A stretch of 64,000 nucleotides of DNA from Aldrovandia affinis. Lineage: Eukaryota > Chordata > Actinopteri > Notacanthiformes > Halosauridae. This document shows, in pieces, positions 1 through 14,816 of the stretch. The notes below the pieces were generated by a model, which worked only from the letters and a program-made list of their open reading frames with translations, was not told the origin of the DNA and did not search any database. The stretch lies in contig JAINUG010000007.1 in assembly GCA_029706075.1 (NCBI GenBank), positions 10,355,501-10,419,500 of the forward strand, written 5' to 3'. The first letter of the stretch is position 1. Each line of letters opens with the position of its first letter. A program made the translations under genes and the position numbers.

Positions 1-560
1 CCATACTTTATCCTTGATCGGGTGTGGCTGGTTTGGAACTCTCTCGGCTGTGTGTATTCTCTGTCCCTCTCCTAATAGGTATGCTGCCATAGCTTACACC
101 TGTCGGGGCTATCTGTATATTTCCTATGCTTGTGCTCCCCTGCGCTTACATAATGCTACTGGCTATAGCACTGCTTTTTCTGAGTGAGCTGCCCCATCAA
201 CCCTCACCCCCACGCCAACCCCAGTTCCTGTATCTGGACCCCCTTCACATGGTTTAGCCCCCCCCACTGACTACCTAACTCAGGAGGCGCAAAGCCATTC
301 AGCCCTGAGTTACCTTGGACTGACCATGATATGGTCTTTTTTGAACACACCCTGCGCCGGCCAGAAGAGAATGGGCTCCCCCCCTTTTAGTCTGGTTCCT
401 CCCAAGGTTTCTCCCTATCAAGGGAGTATTTTCTTGCCACTGTTGCCTTTAGGCTTGCTTTTGGGGGGGGGTCTAGGCCTGGGCTCCCCCTCTGTTAAGC
501 GTTTTGTGACAATTCAATTGTGAAAAGCGCTATACAAATAAAATTGATTTGATTTGATTT
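1..560 (+). mobile_element. LINE 3'-end-like teleost repeat (L2/CR1-type tail)
   Basis: The last 120 bases carry a tail typical of a widespread teleost LINE 3' UTR: a 'ggttcctcccaaggtttctc' block, 'ttgccactgttgcc', then 'aaaagcgctatacaaataaa' and a short (ATTTG)n run at 535-566. No reverse transcriptase is visible upstream, so this is a 5'-truncated copy or one that begins before the window. Class assignment is from memory of the family tail; the exact clade is uncertain. Confidence 0.5.
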
Positions 561-1005
561 GATTTGAAATCTATTGGAGTGATGTGACACCATTCTTTCA
601 GAATAAATTTCATAATTTGGTGTTTTGTTGATGGTGGTGGAAAATGCTGTTTCAGGTGCTGCTCCAGAATCTCCCATAAGTGTTCAATTGGGTTGAGATC
701 TGGTGACTGAGACGGCCATGGCACAGGGTTTACATAATTTTCATGCTCATCAAATCATTCAGTGATCACTCGTGCCCTGTGGATAGGGCCATTGTCATCC
801 TGGAAGACACCACTCCCATCAGAAATGCTTCACCAGAGGATGAAGATGATCACTCAGAATGGCTTTGTATTTATTGGCATTTACCTTGCTGTCTAAGGGG
901 TTGAATGAACCTAAACCATGCCACAAAAAATGCACCCCACACCATAACAAAGCCACCAGAACCCTTCATTTAATCAAGTGTTTCCTTTATTTTAGCATTT
1001 ACCTG
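546..1005 (-). mobile_element. Tc1-like transposon, C-terminal half of a dead transposase
   Basis: On the minus strand the translation shows the Tc1 signature [19 protein letters not shown] (about 655-720), preceded in broken frames by a GGVVMVWG-type strand and an FQDDNAP-type catalytic block. This is the region of the second D and the E of the DDE triad. The right edge ends in an 'acctg|ta' terminus with the usual inverted-repeat wording (tttcctttattttagcattt), so the 5' TIR is kept. The other end is lost against the LINE tail at 546. Several frame breaks make it inactive. Confidence 0.75.
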
Positions 1006-1019
1006 TATAACAAAAAAAT

Positions 1020-1317
1020 ATGGTATTATGGAATGTAAATGGAGCAAACAACCGAGTTAAAAGTGGCAAAATCTTATGCCATTTAAAGCAATATATACCA
1101 GATATTGTCTGTCTTCAAGAAACCCATTTAAAATCTGAACAAATTCACCATATCCATCGTAAATAGGTGGGCCAAGTGTCCAAAAGATCAAGGTCGCTAT
1201 CTTGTTTAATAAAGACATCAATTTTACAACTGAGAACTTGGTAAGTGATCCACATGGAACATTTATAACATTAAATGATACATTTGAGTCCATAACTGTC
1301 ACATTCGTTAATATATA
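1020..1317 (+). mobile_element. L1/Tx1-type LINE endonuclease fragment
   Basis: Plus-strand translation gives a WNVNGANN start, then DIVCLQETHLKSEQ, the EN motif around the catalytic glutamate of apurinic-like LINE endonucleases. After a frame change it continues LFNKDINF and ITVTFVNIY. Only the first third of the EN domain remains. A Tc1-like element is inserted directly after the NIY codon run at 1318. It is a dead fragment, distinct in sequence from the Tx1 LINE at 21-27 kb. Confidence 0.75.
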
Positions 1318-2190
1318 CACTACCGGTCAAAAGTTTTACAACACCCCCATTTTCCAGTTGAAATTTAAGCAGTTCAAGTCCAGTGAATAACCTGAAATGG
1401 TACAAAAGCAAGGGGTAAACTGAGGTTAAAAAAAAAAGTTTAGGTTACCAAAAACTGAAAAAATAATGTACATTTTTTGGCAGTGAGTAGTTTCCTACAC
1501 CATCAAAAGGCACTTGGAAACTGGAAGAAACTCTGACCAGAAGAGGTCTGGCAGACCCAACGCCACAACAAAATCAGAAGACAAGTTTCTGAGAGTCAAC
1601 AGCTTGCGTGATAGGCGGCTCACAGGACAACAGCTTCAAGCACAGCTTAACACTGGTCGGAAGTAAGTAAGTCTGTTTCAACTGTGAAGAGAAGACTTCG
1701 AGCTGCAGGTTTGACAGGTCGAGTGGCAGAAAGCCATTGCTAAGATGACAAAATTAGAAAAAGAGGCTTGCCTGGGCCATGAAACACCGCCAGTGGACTA
1801 CTGAAGACTGGAAGAAGGTGTTATGGACCGATGAATCAAAATTTGAAATCTTTGGTTCATCACGTAGGTTTTTTGTACACCGTCGAGTAGGCGAAAGGAT
1901 GGTTCTTCAGTGTGTGACACCAACTGTCAAACATGGAGGAGGAAGCGTGATGGTCTGGGGCTCTTTTGCTGGATCCAGAGTTGGCAACTTGCACAGAGTG
2001 ACTGTTAACCCATGTTAACCCATTACTTGTTTCCTGAAAAGGGCCTTTTTTTATAACTCTGAAATTTACATTATTTTTCAGTTTTTGGTAACCTAAACTT
2101 TTTTTTTTTTTACCTCTGGCAGTTTACCCCTTACCTTTGTACCATTTCAGGTTATTCACTGGACTTGAACTGCTTAAATTTCAGTCAAAA
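1318..2190 (+). mobile_element. Tc1-like transposon with long TIRs, internally deleted
   Basis: The left terminus CACTACCGGTCAAAAG follows a TA. About 150 bp of it (1318-1475) recurs inverted at 2060-2185, so the TIRs are of the long IR/DR kind. Between them lies transposase: RSGRPNAT, MKHRQWTTEDWKKVLWTDES (first catalytic D, about 1825) and VKHGGGSVMVWGSF. The part with the second D and the E is deleted and the outer right terminus is rearranged. A sister copy lies at 34235-35500. Confidence 0.8.
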
Positions 2191-2405
2191 CTGTAAAAAT
2201 TGTGGAGAAAACAAGTCTAAATTTAATAACGTATAGTGACCTTCACCAAACTTTTTTCATGGGATACTGATTTTGTCCTAATAATACATTACACAATTTC
2301 AAGATGGGAATTAAAATAATACAGACAAAATCAAAGTTGGTGCAATAAATACACACAAGGAGAAAGAAGAGTGTGCCACTTTTCATCCCATTAACTATAT
2401 CATAT

Positions 2406-2827
2406 TGTGGAAGGCATCGGTCTCTGCAGGGGAATCGGGGCGATTAGCGACCACACCTACTGGCAGAGCAGCCAGAGCACACACCGGTCTTATGTCTAAT
2501 AATCATACCTGTGTGCTTCAAACTGCTCTGCTCCCTTCAGTAGGTGTCGGGAAAACGGGAGTAAAAGGCTAGCGAGTGGCAAAACATCTGTGTTTTTGTT
2601 TAAATGTTTTGCCGAAAGGTGGATTTGATTTAGTTTGTTATTTTTTAAATTTGTTATTTTTTTGTTTTGTGTCCCGTAAGGGTTTTGGTTATTTTATTTA
2701 CCTGTGCTCTCTCGCTCTCTCTCTCTGTTCCCCGTATCTGGGAGAGAGGATAACAAAAATCTGGTTTCTGACTCAACTCCACTCCCTGTGTCCTGCTGTT
2801 CTGGGGTGTGTCACATGGTGTGTGACA
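2406..2827. mobile_element. Solo LTR (family 1, copy a) with 5-bp target duplication
   Basis: A 422-bp unit begins TGTGGAAGGC, ends GTGTGACA and is flanked on both sides by CATAT (2401-2405 and 2828-2832). TG...CA ends and a 5-bp duplication are the hallmarks of an LTR insertion. No internal retroelement sequence follows, so it is a solo LTR fossil. An inverted relative of 383 bp lies at 32324-32706. The short open frame in it is not a gene. Confidence 0.8.
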
Positions 2828-2832
2828 CATAT

Positions 2833-4379
2833 ATTACAAAGTGGTTGGTTATTGTTTTTCTTTATTTTTAACATAAAATAAAATTGCTTTTGAAGGAAAT
2901 CTAACATTTTAAGAAGACAGCTAAAAGTCTGCTTTAAAACATGCATTATATCCCTGTTTAGCTATCTATTAAAGACAGAAATTAAATAGTCTGTTCGCTG
3001 TCCTTTTTAAAACTACTTCATTAATTGTGTAGCTCAAACTTAAGTTGGTTGCTGGAACAGCAGAAAAGCGTGCGATACTTTCATTAACTGTTCTGTACCA
3101 CTGTTACGGAACACTCTCCGTGTCCCAAAACTGTGAAATCTCTGTACTTTTTTGTGTCAGTAAACGGGACAGGACAGTAAACAGAGCATCGTGAGGTCAT
3201 AGGCCAGTGGAACCCCCCCCACTCCCCACCCCCCATACATAGCATGGAAACACCAGCAGCTTGTAATCACCATGATTACCATGGTAAAACTCTCTAATAC
3301 AGAGCAGAGGACAAACTACAGGCCTGCACACTGAAAACGGACTCCCTCCTCCATGTGCTCCTTACCCACAGCTGCCCGGGACTGGGCCTGTATGGACAAC
3401 CAGACTTTCAGCCCTTTTACACAACCAAGTGAAGATAAATGTTTCTGTCTTTTTTTGAATAAACTCCCCCCTCCTTTCCCACACACACATTTCTGAGCTG
3501 TTCTGTTCACCACACCTGCAGTCCCTCATTCCTGCATGCGCACCCTCCCCCAAACAAATAAACACAACACAGAAATACTGGAGCAGAACGCAAAGTGTGA
3601 ATAGTGGTAGAATCAAAGACCTGCCGCCACTGTGTGAGTTATTTGATGCCCAGCACACCTTGGCTGCTCACGGTCCGTGGGTCAGATTGCTTCGGTGGCC
3701 TCACTTCAATGAGTGCTTTCTGACAGACCAGAGCTATCGCTCAAACACTCAAATAGGCCTGCTGCCGTCATTCTTCCAAACACCACACTGTGTGTATCCT
3801 GACCTCTCCAACACACTGAGCAGAACAGAGCAGGACTGGATCTATGGCCCACTCGCCACTGGCTTTTGAGCAGGACTAGCCCTATGGCCTATCCCTATGG
3901 TCCAATGGCTGCTAATCTCAGAGCTCAGAACTGCACCTCTTCCTTCCTCCTAACTCACTGAGCATTTCCAGGTCTACCTGCAGAGCCATGTGTGCTCACA
4001 CACCCGCCCACGTCAAACAGTCACTCCCCACGCCTCCATGAGTCACACACACTGCTAGTCTACATGCAGAGTCAGGTGTGCTAACGTAGCGGTGGAGCTC
4101 CGATACGTGCGTTAACACGACAGTGTCCGCTACAGAATGTGACGTCAATAAGAGTATGATTATGATTAATTGTGTCTCTTGTTGCGTTGGGGTCCTCGGT
4201 TTGAAACTCAGCGGGACACCAACTCTGTTACACTCACACACCCGCTCACATCAAACAGGCACTCCCCTCATCTCCATGAGTCACACACACTGCTAGCCTA
4301 CCTAGACTTGCCTGGGCTCTGACAAATGGCAATAATAGTTGTGAATGTTAATATGACAAATTATTGATATTAAAAATTG
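2833..4379. other. Non-coding stretch with a local duplication
   Basis: No convincing gene is seen. A block of about 70 bp at 4010-4072 (cacacccgcccacgtcaaac ... ccatgagtcacacacactgc) is repeated with changes at 4235-4310. The DNA between the two, about 4080-4230, contains a B-box-like ggtttgaaactc and may be a tRNA-type SINE insert. The C-rich tract at 3209-3232 is low complexity. Confidence 0.4.
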
Positions 4380-4713
4380 TTGTCTGGGGCCTCCGCATAG
4401 CGGTCAAACGCACACGTATTGGCTGATCCTTAATGAGTGTGAGCTGCCTATCACAGTCCCGGTTCGAAACCCACCTGTACAAGACTGGGCCTATTGGGAA
4501 GCCCCATGAATGGTGAATCCAGAACATGGGTGGGCGAATTCCGTCACAAAGGAAGCGGAGTTCGCTGCTGTCAGAGAATTATCTTGCCTCGTAGAGACGA
4601 GCGGCGAGTTCGTGTGGGGAATAAAAAATAAATAGACGGTATAATTGGCCATTAAATTGGGAGAAAAACGGGAAAAAATCTGAAACAAATTTAAAATAAA
4701 TAAATAAATAAAA
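4380..4713 (+). mobile_element. tRNA-derived SINE
   Basis: The 5' part has a Pol III B box, ggttcgaaaccc, near 4463. The unit ends with the tail attaaattgggagaaaaacg and an A-rich (TAAA)n run at 4692-4713. The same tail wording is found in the SINEs at 51413-51764 and 61535-61858, so the three belong to one superfamily with different heads. No target duplication was found for this copy. Confidence 0.65.
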
Positions 4714-4726
4714 GTTAGTAATAGTT

Positions 4727-5076
4727 CTCATCTCATTGTCTAAGCAGCTTATTCCTGGTCAGGGTCGCGGGGGGGCTGGAGCCTATCCCAGCATGCATAG
4801 GGGCGAGAGGCAGGAATAAACCCTGGACAGGTCGCCAATCCATCGCAGGGCACACACACCATTCACTCACACACTCATACCTACGGGCAATTTAGACTCT
4901 CCAATTAGGCTAACGTGCATGTCTTTGGACTGTGGGAGGAAACCGGAGTACCCGGAGGAAACCCACACGGACACGGGGAGAACATGCAAACTCCACACAG
5001 AAAGGCCCCCGGACTGGATTCGAACCCGAGACCTTCTTGCTGTGAGGCGACAGTGCTATCCACTGCACCACCGCCC
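4727..5076 (-). mobile_element. tRNA-derived teleost SINE (HAmo/V-SINE-like), intact with target duplication
   Basis: Read on the minus strand it opens with a tRNA-like head (gcagtggatagcactgtcgc, then B box cgggttcgaatcc). The body runs through the well-known ggtttcctccgggtactccg and cagtccaaagacatgcacg blocks and ends in ccaggaataagctgcttaga. The 13-bp duplication GTTAGTAATAGTT flanks it at 4714-4726 and 5077-5089. The two overlapping short frames across it are not genes. Confidence 0.85.
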
Positions 5077-5140
5077 GTTAGTAATAGTTGTGATGAGATA
5101 AATATTTATAATCATATGAATTATTACTCCAGTGACTGAG

Positions 5141-6732
5141 GGCCAGATTTACTAAAAGGATTGTGACTTAGTGACAAAGTGTCTTAGCCCCTGCAAATTA
5201 CATGCTAATAGCGATTTTACCCCTTGTAACCTTTTAGCAACTGCTTTTGCATTCAAAAAGTCACATTGTGGCTTTCCTTTAGATAAATAGTTAAATCTGG
5301 TCATGCACATGTATACATGGGGTGAACACTCTAAAACAGGGTGGAGATTTTGTAACTTAGGTTGATTAAGTATTCCATCTGATTTACTAATGCATGCCTT
5401 AATTGTGACTCTCCTCTTCGCAAGAAAATGCAAAGAACTTGAAACCAGGCAGTATTTTATGAGTGCTGATATCGCCTAGGTATTTCACCAATCCCATTTT
5501 GTATTCCGCTTTCCGAGGTGCTGGTCACTGTCTCAGTGTGCAAAACAAATAATCACAAATGTTGTTGTAAAGTACCCCGGTTATGTCACGACAGCATCAT
5601 TTTCAGAAATACTTGTATCTACAGACAGACAAGTCAGGATTTTAAATATATATTTTGTATAGCATACATATTATTTACTAGAACTTGAAGTAAAAATGAT
5701 ATGATAGGACGCATGATTTCTGTCATCAGCTAGCAGTAATGAATTTGAACAATTATCTTATTGCATATGCGGTCAGGAGGGTATAGAATGAATCATTAAT
5801 ACAGTTGTACTTTTAGGCATTCTGTGGCCTTCTCCCATCCCAAGATTAGTCATATCTATTCTTTATTTTTATTCTAATATTCATTCCTCAGTTTGAAGGT
5901 CCAAAAGGTTGGTGTCTTTTTCCCGCATTATGTTGTAGGGAAGTTTTTATTTTTTACGCCACCTAACATTGTATTTACTTTACGTCACTGTTCGTTTTGT
6001 TATGCCAAATTAATTGTCTTTTTGTGATGTCACTTTTTGTAACTGTACCTTTTTGACCATCCATCCATCCATCCATCCATTGTCTAAGCCGCTTATTCCT
6101 GGTCAGGGTCGCGGGGGGGGGTGCTGGAGCCTATCCCAGCATGCGTTCCGGGCGAGAGGCAGGAATACACCCTGGACAGGTCGCCAATCCATCACAGGGC
6201 ACACACACCATTCACTCACACACTCATACCTACGGGCAATTTAGACTCTCCAATTAGCCTAACGTGCATGTCTTTGGACTGTGGGAGGAAACCGGAGTAC
6301 CCGGAGGAAACCCACGCGGACACGGGGAGAACATGCAAACTCCGCACAGAAAGGCCCCGGCCTGGATTCGAACCCGAGACCTTCTTGCTGTGAGGCGACA
6401 GTGCTATCCACTGCACCACCCTTTTTTTTTTTGACCATTACCTCTATTTCCAGATCTGCATATTTATTTTTCTCATTGTTCCCTCGCTGCTCCATTTCCA
6501 TTTCTTGGTGCTTTGTGATCTGGACGTGTAAATGCGCCATATTGTTTCAGACCAGTTTTATGGGTGTTTCCTACTGCAAAATTGTGAATGAGGCTGTTTC
6601 TTTTCTTTGACTGCGTAATTAGAACCTCTCTTAGTAAATTGGTTGTTAATGTGTCGCTATTTGCAACCACAAAATAGCCGCAACAAAATAGCGACCGCCT
6701 TTGCACTATGACTATTTTAGTAAATCTGGCCC
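5141..6732. mobile_element. Non-autonomous TIR DNA transposon carrying a SINE
   Basis: The left end GGCCAGATTTACTAAAA (5141) recurs inverted at the right end (TTTTAGTAAATCTGGCC, 6716-6732). The interior has no transposase-like frame. A SINE sits inside at 6061-6420, so the unit without it is about 1.2 kb. The flanking trinucleotides (TGA / TAA) do not match well. Harbinger or hAT ancestry is possible but not shown. Confidence 0.6.
6061..6420 (-). mobile_element. tRNA-derived teleost SINE, second copy, same family as 4727-5076
   Basis: It is nearly identical in body to the copy at 4727, with the same orientation and a (CCAT)n tail at 6058-6080. Flanking duplication: TTTTTGACCAT before it (ends 6060) and TTTTTGACCAT after it (ends 6438). 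It inserted into the TIR element at 5141-6732. Confidence 0.85.
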
Positions 6733-6744
6733 TAAGTGTCTTAA

Positions 6745-7223
6745 GCCTTACCTCATACCTTTTTACCTTTCATACCAGGAACCAATTCTTTGTACTTTTT
6801 CAAAAGTTTCAATATCTTTCTTGTAGTATGGCACCCAGAACTGCACACAGCTACAGCACAATGCTTAGATCCTGATAGACTTTGATCAACTACTACTCCT
6901 AAGTCTTTTCAAATTGAACACATTGTATTTTTACTCCTCCCATAAAATACTCCTGTCTTACATTTTTATTTCCCACATGCATAACTTTACATTTAGTTAT
7001 ATAGAATATCATCTGCCATGCTTTTTTATTTAATTTAATTTAAGTCATCTTGGATTAGTAGATTCCAAACTTTGCTAAATCCCCAAGATTTGTAGCATCT
7101 GCCAATGTAACAATTTTGCTGCTAACATCCCTATCAAGATCATTTATATACAGTGAATAAGGAAAAGCAGAGGTCCCAGCACCAATCCATGCCGGACTCC
7201 ACTGCCCACAGCACCTAGGTCAG
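6745..7223 (-). mobile_element. CR1/Rex1-type LINE, RT fragment with internal deletion
   Basis: Minus-strand translation in shifting frames gives GVRHGLVLGPLLFLI (the GVPQGSVLGP RT motif, about 7165-7210), ISSKIVTFADATNLGD (the catalytic FADDTKLG block, D altered) and later FWVPYYKKDIETFEKVQ...LVPGMKGKK. The same protein is much better kept at 43440-44470. About 100 codons between the RT block and the C-terminal block are missing. Confidence 0.75.
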
Positions 7224-7310
7224 TTACAGTAGGTATATATTCACCCCCTCCCCACACATTTTCTTTTCTTACTTCATGGAATCAAAATTGATTTAATTGG
7301 GAATCATTGC
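7224..7310. mobile_element. Tc1-like TIR remnant
   Basis: The segment tacagtaggtatatattcac ... catggaatcaaaattgattt is the inverse of the Tc1 right terminus found at 56890-57121 (aatccatgttgattccatga ... tatacccactgta). No transposase accompanies it. Confidence 0.55.
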
Positions 7311-7319
7311 CAATTATTA

Positions 7320-7436
7320 TTGCCTTATTTATTTTATTTATTATTTATTTACTATCTCTTTCCCTGTGTGAGAGTCCGCCGGCTGAAAAATCCACTGTCC
7401 TGCGGTTCTGTTCCAATCCGGGTTGTGTTGCACGGC
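7320..7436. mobile_element. Diverged piece related to LTR family 1
   Basis: The order ttatttactatctctttccc, then cactgtcctgcggttctg, then gttgcacggcatgtgaca follows the 3' third of the LTR at 2406-2827 (ttatttacctgtgctctctc, ccctgtgtcctgctgttctg, gtcacatggtgtgtgaca). The 5' part and the target duplication are absent. An old fragment. Confidence 0.4.
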
Positions 7437-7439
7437 ATG

Positions 7440-11986
<4,547 letters not shown>

Positions 11987-12156
11987 TATCTGCCATAACA
12001 AGGGTAAAAACTCTCTGGCATCACAAGGGCCTTCCTCTCTGAGACATACAGTACCTGGCCGAGTGTGGGGGGGGGGTCATCTGAGTTGAGGTCTAACCAG
12101 TGTCCTGAAGGTAAATGTGTATTTTAGTTGTGAGAAACATGGTGTAAGGTGCTGGA

Positions 12157-12320
12157 CATCATGCTATATATTATATTTTAGGCATTTAGCTCTTATCCAG
12201 AGCGTCTTACAAAAAGTGCATTTATACATGGTAAGATTAATCATGGTTAGTGCAAGAGATCAGTGTAGTAATCCTGCAATAGACATCATTGTTGGCAGCT
12301 GCATACCATGTCATAGATGC
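12157..12320 (-). mobile_element. L2-type LINE 3' UTR fragment
   Basis: The string gcatttagctcttatccaga followed by caagagatcagtgtagtaat and agacatcattg is the inverse of the 3' UTR attached to the L2 LINE at 14817-17517. The same block is at 40155-40330 (minus) and 19035-19205 (plus). Confidence 0.7.
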
Positions 12321-14390
12321 ATGAATATTCCCCATTTCTCTCTCTAAATCACAAAACACACACACACACACACATGCAAATTCTTTATTCCTCTATGTGA
12401 AACACTAATTCATACACACACACACACGCACACACACACATACTTTAAATTTGACAGACCCCAAATTTGACGTGAAGTGCCACAGGCACAGGGAGGGGGG
12501 GTTAATTACAGGGAATATTAAATGAGACACAGGCCTGCCTGCTAAATTCCCCATAGATGCTTCCCCTGCCTGCCACTATGATCCATCATAGCTCACTCAT
12601 GTATTAAATATAATTTCATATTGGCACCTGCTCATAACCCAAATATAATCAGCAGAACGTGTGAATGAGGCCACTGTGTGGATCATAATGCTCTGTGTTT
12701 CAAACAGAATAAAAATGTGAGATGTAGATGCCCATGTGAGTCCTGCTTCAACATTAAAGAGACCCCCCCACACACACACACACGCACACAATCGTGTGAA
12801 ACTGTAATGATGGCTCATTATGCTAGCATCAGGTTGACTTCACGACCCCAGGCCACACAGTCCTGCACTACACAATCAACACACACCAAGCAGTGTGTGT
12901 TCCAGGAGCCACTGTTTCTCAATGGAGCCCTGGCATTTATGGAAGCAAATATTTGCCATAAGTGAAAAAAAATGTTAATTGGTTAATTAAAATGTAATAC
13001 TAGTGCTTAATATTTAATTTCCTAATTGCGGTTGCGTATCTTCAATGAAAACAAAATCGAAAATGCAATCATCTGGTTTGCATTTTCAATTCCTTGTTTG
13101 AATAAGAATGATTACAATTATAGCATCATAAATGACTCTAGATGTCATTATAGCATTATATTAAGCTGGCACTGATATGATTAGTATTTCCTGTAATATT
13201 TATTTATTTGGCATAACTCCAGGCCACTCAGTCATGACCTACACAAGCCAATGCTGATTTCCTGTGTCTGTAAAAGTGTGTGTGTGTACAATTATTATTA
13301 TTAAATTATTATTTTATATGATTTATTATGATTGTATTATTTGTATATATTATATCATTATTAAATTCTTATTTATTTAATAATATTATTATTTAATCAG
13401 TGAGATTAAAGCTCACTTTGAGCTTATCATGTCACTGCTCTTTCGGTTTGTGGAGAATTTAGAGATTGAGACTCGGGGTAGGATCTGGAGATGCAGACTC
13501 ATGCTGGACAGGAGGGTGGGGGGGAAAGCCTAAATTACCCTCATAAATGCTCCAGAACCTGCTTCTTTGACCCTCATCATACTTCTGTATAAACGCATAA
13601 AATGTTTGGTGTTTGTGGAGAAGTCGTGTTGTCATTCTAAGTATGACTTCAAAGAGTTGTTTATGGCTTATCATTAAGACTATGCTTCTGTTCTGTTAAA
13701 GCAGGAAGCTGGCTGTAAGTCTGAGAGATGCCACACAAATGGCCTCAGAGATTTCACTGCCAGCCCTCTGGCTCTGCGTGCAGAAACATGCGCAAAAGGC
13801 TGTTCGCTCCAGCTGTCCCACAGAGATGACCATATCTTGCATGGCATTGGTTACAACCTTCTGGATTCATTAAGCACCACAGGAACGACCAGCACAGGCT
13901 ACTGCACTGCAACTGCTATGCCAAGCTGTGTAGTGGCAGTGAGACACCACTCTATCATCACCTTCGGGGTGGAATGAGTATCTTAGTTATGACTCACTCA
14001 CAATGACAACGGTGACGAAGATTCTGGTGCATATAACCTCTATGCCTGTGCTTGCTCCTTCAGCCTCGCACACTCCAGAGGCCATTTCTCTAACAAGTAC
14101 AAACCAAGGGGCCAGGATTCAGCTCTCAATCCCAACATCTCGCCCTCTAGTGGAGTCGAGTGGAATTGTTCCTAGTCCCCAAAAAGACTGATTCACTGAT
14201 TGGAGCCCAGTCATAAATGGCTTTATACTGTATAAGTTTAAATATTTCCGGTGATCATTTCTGTTCAAGGTTTGTGATATAATTTAAATTGCATTTTTTA
14301 ACTTCTGGTGTCAGATTTTGTATTTTCTCGCAGCACACAGACACAGATTTACACACACTGATAAGTCTACACATAACAATAACTATAATA
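12321..14390. other. Unclassified non-coding region
   Basis: Short (CA)n tracts are at 12356-12440 and 12765-12790, and an AT-rich run at 13290-13400. I find no gene, RNA or transposon that I can name. The longest open frames (70-95 codons) look random and have no homologous motif or splice context. Confidence 0.4.
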
Positions 14391-14391
14391 A

Positions 14392-14408
14392 TGACTATAA
14401 TAATAATC

Positions 14409-14440
<32 letters not shown>
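14392..14440. repeat. (TAA)n microsatellite
   Basis: A run of AAT/TAA triplets, interrupted once by a C (aatcat). It is followed by a fragment gattgtatttatatagtgcc that resembles a transposon or LINE terminus often seen in fish (agtgcctttcatctcatgat). Confidence 0.7.
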
Positions 14441-14442
<2 letters not shown>

Positions 14443-14705
14443 TTGATTGTATTTATATAGTGCCTTTCATCTCATGATCACAAAGCACTTTAAAGTGAAG
14501 GGGGAAAACAAACCTCAACCACTACTAATGTTTAACACCCCCCTGCTCACAACCCATCCACAAACATACACACATTCTACACACACACACACACTCACTC
14601 ACTCCAAAACTCACACCACATAAACACTTGTAGCACAATCCCACTGTACAATCTCAAGCCTGAATAAATGCACAAACACTGAAAATCCAAAAGTAATTTC
14701 ATTAA

Positions 14706-14805
14706 TTAATTAATTATCTAACCCGCTTATTCCTGTTCAGGGTTGCGGGGGAGCTCTAGCCTATCTCAGCATGCATTGGGCGAGAGGCAGGAATACATCC
14801 TGAAC
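14706..14805 (-). mobile_element. SINE 3' tail fragment
   Basis: It matches the 3' end of the SINE at 4727/6061 (cttattcctgttcagggttg, then cagcatgcat, gcgagaggcaggaatacat). The tRNA head is missing. It ends where the L2 LINE target site begins (14806). Confidence 0.65.
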
Positions 14806-14816
14806 AGGATTTCAAA

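Noticed and set aside
4915-6393. Similar frames at 4915-5139 and 6121-6393 suggesting a conserved small protein
   Set aside because: Both are the body of the same SINE family.
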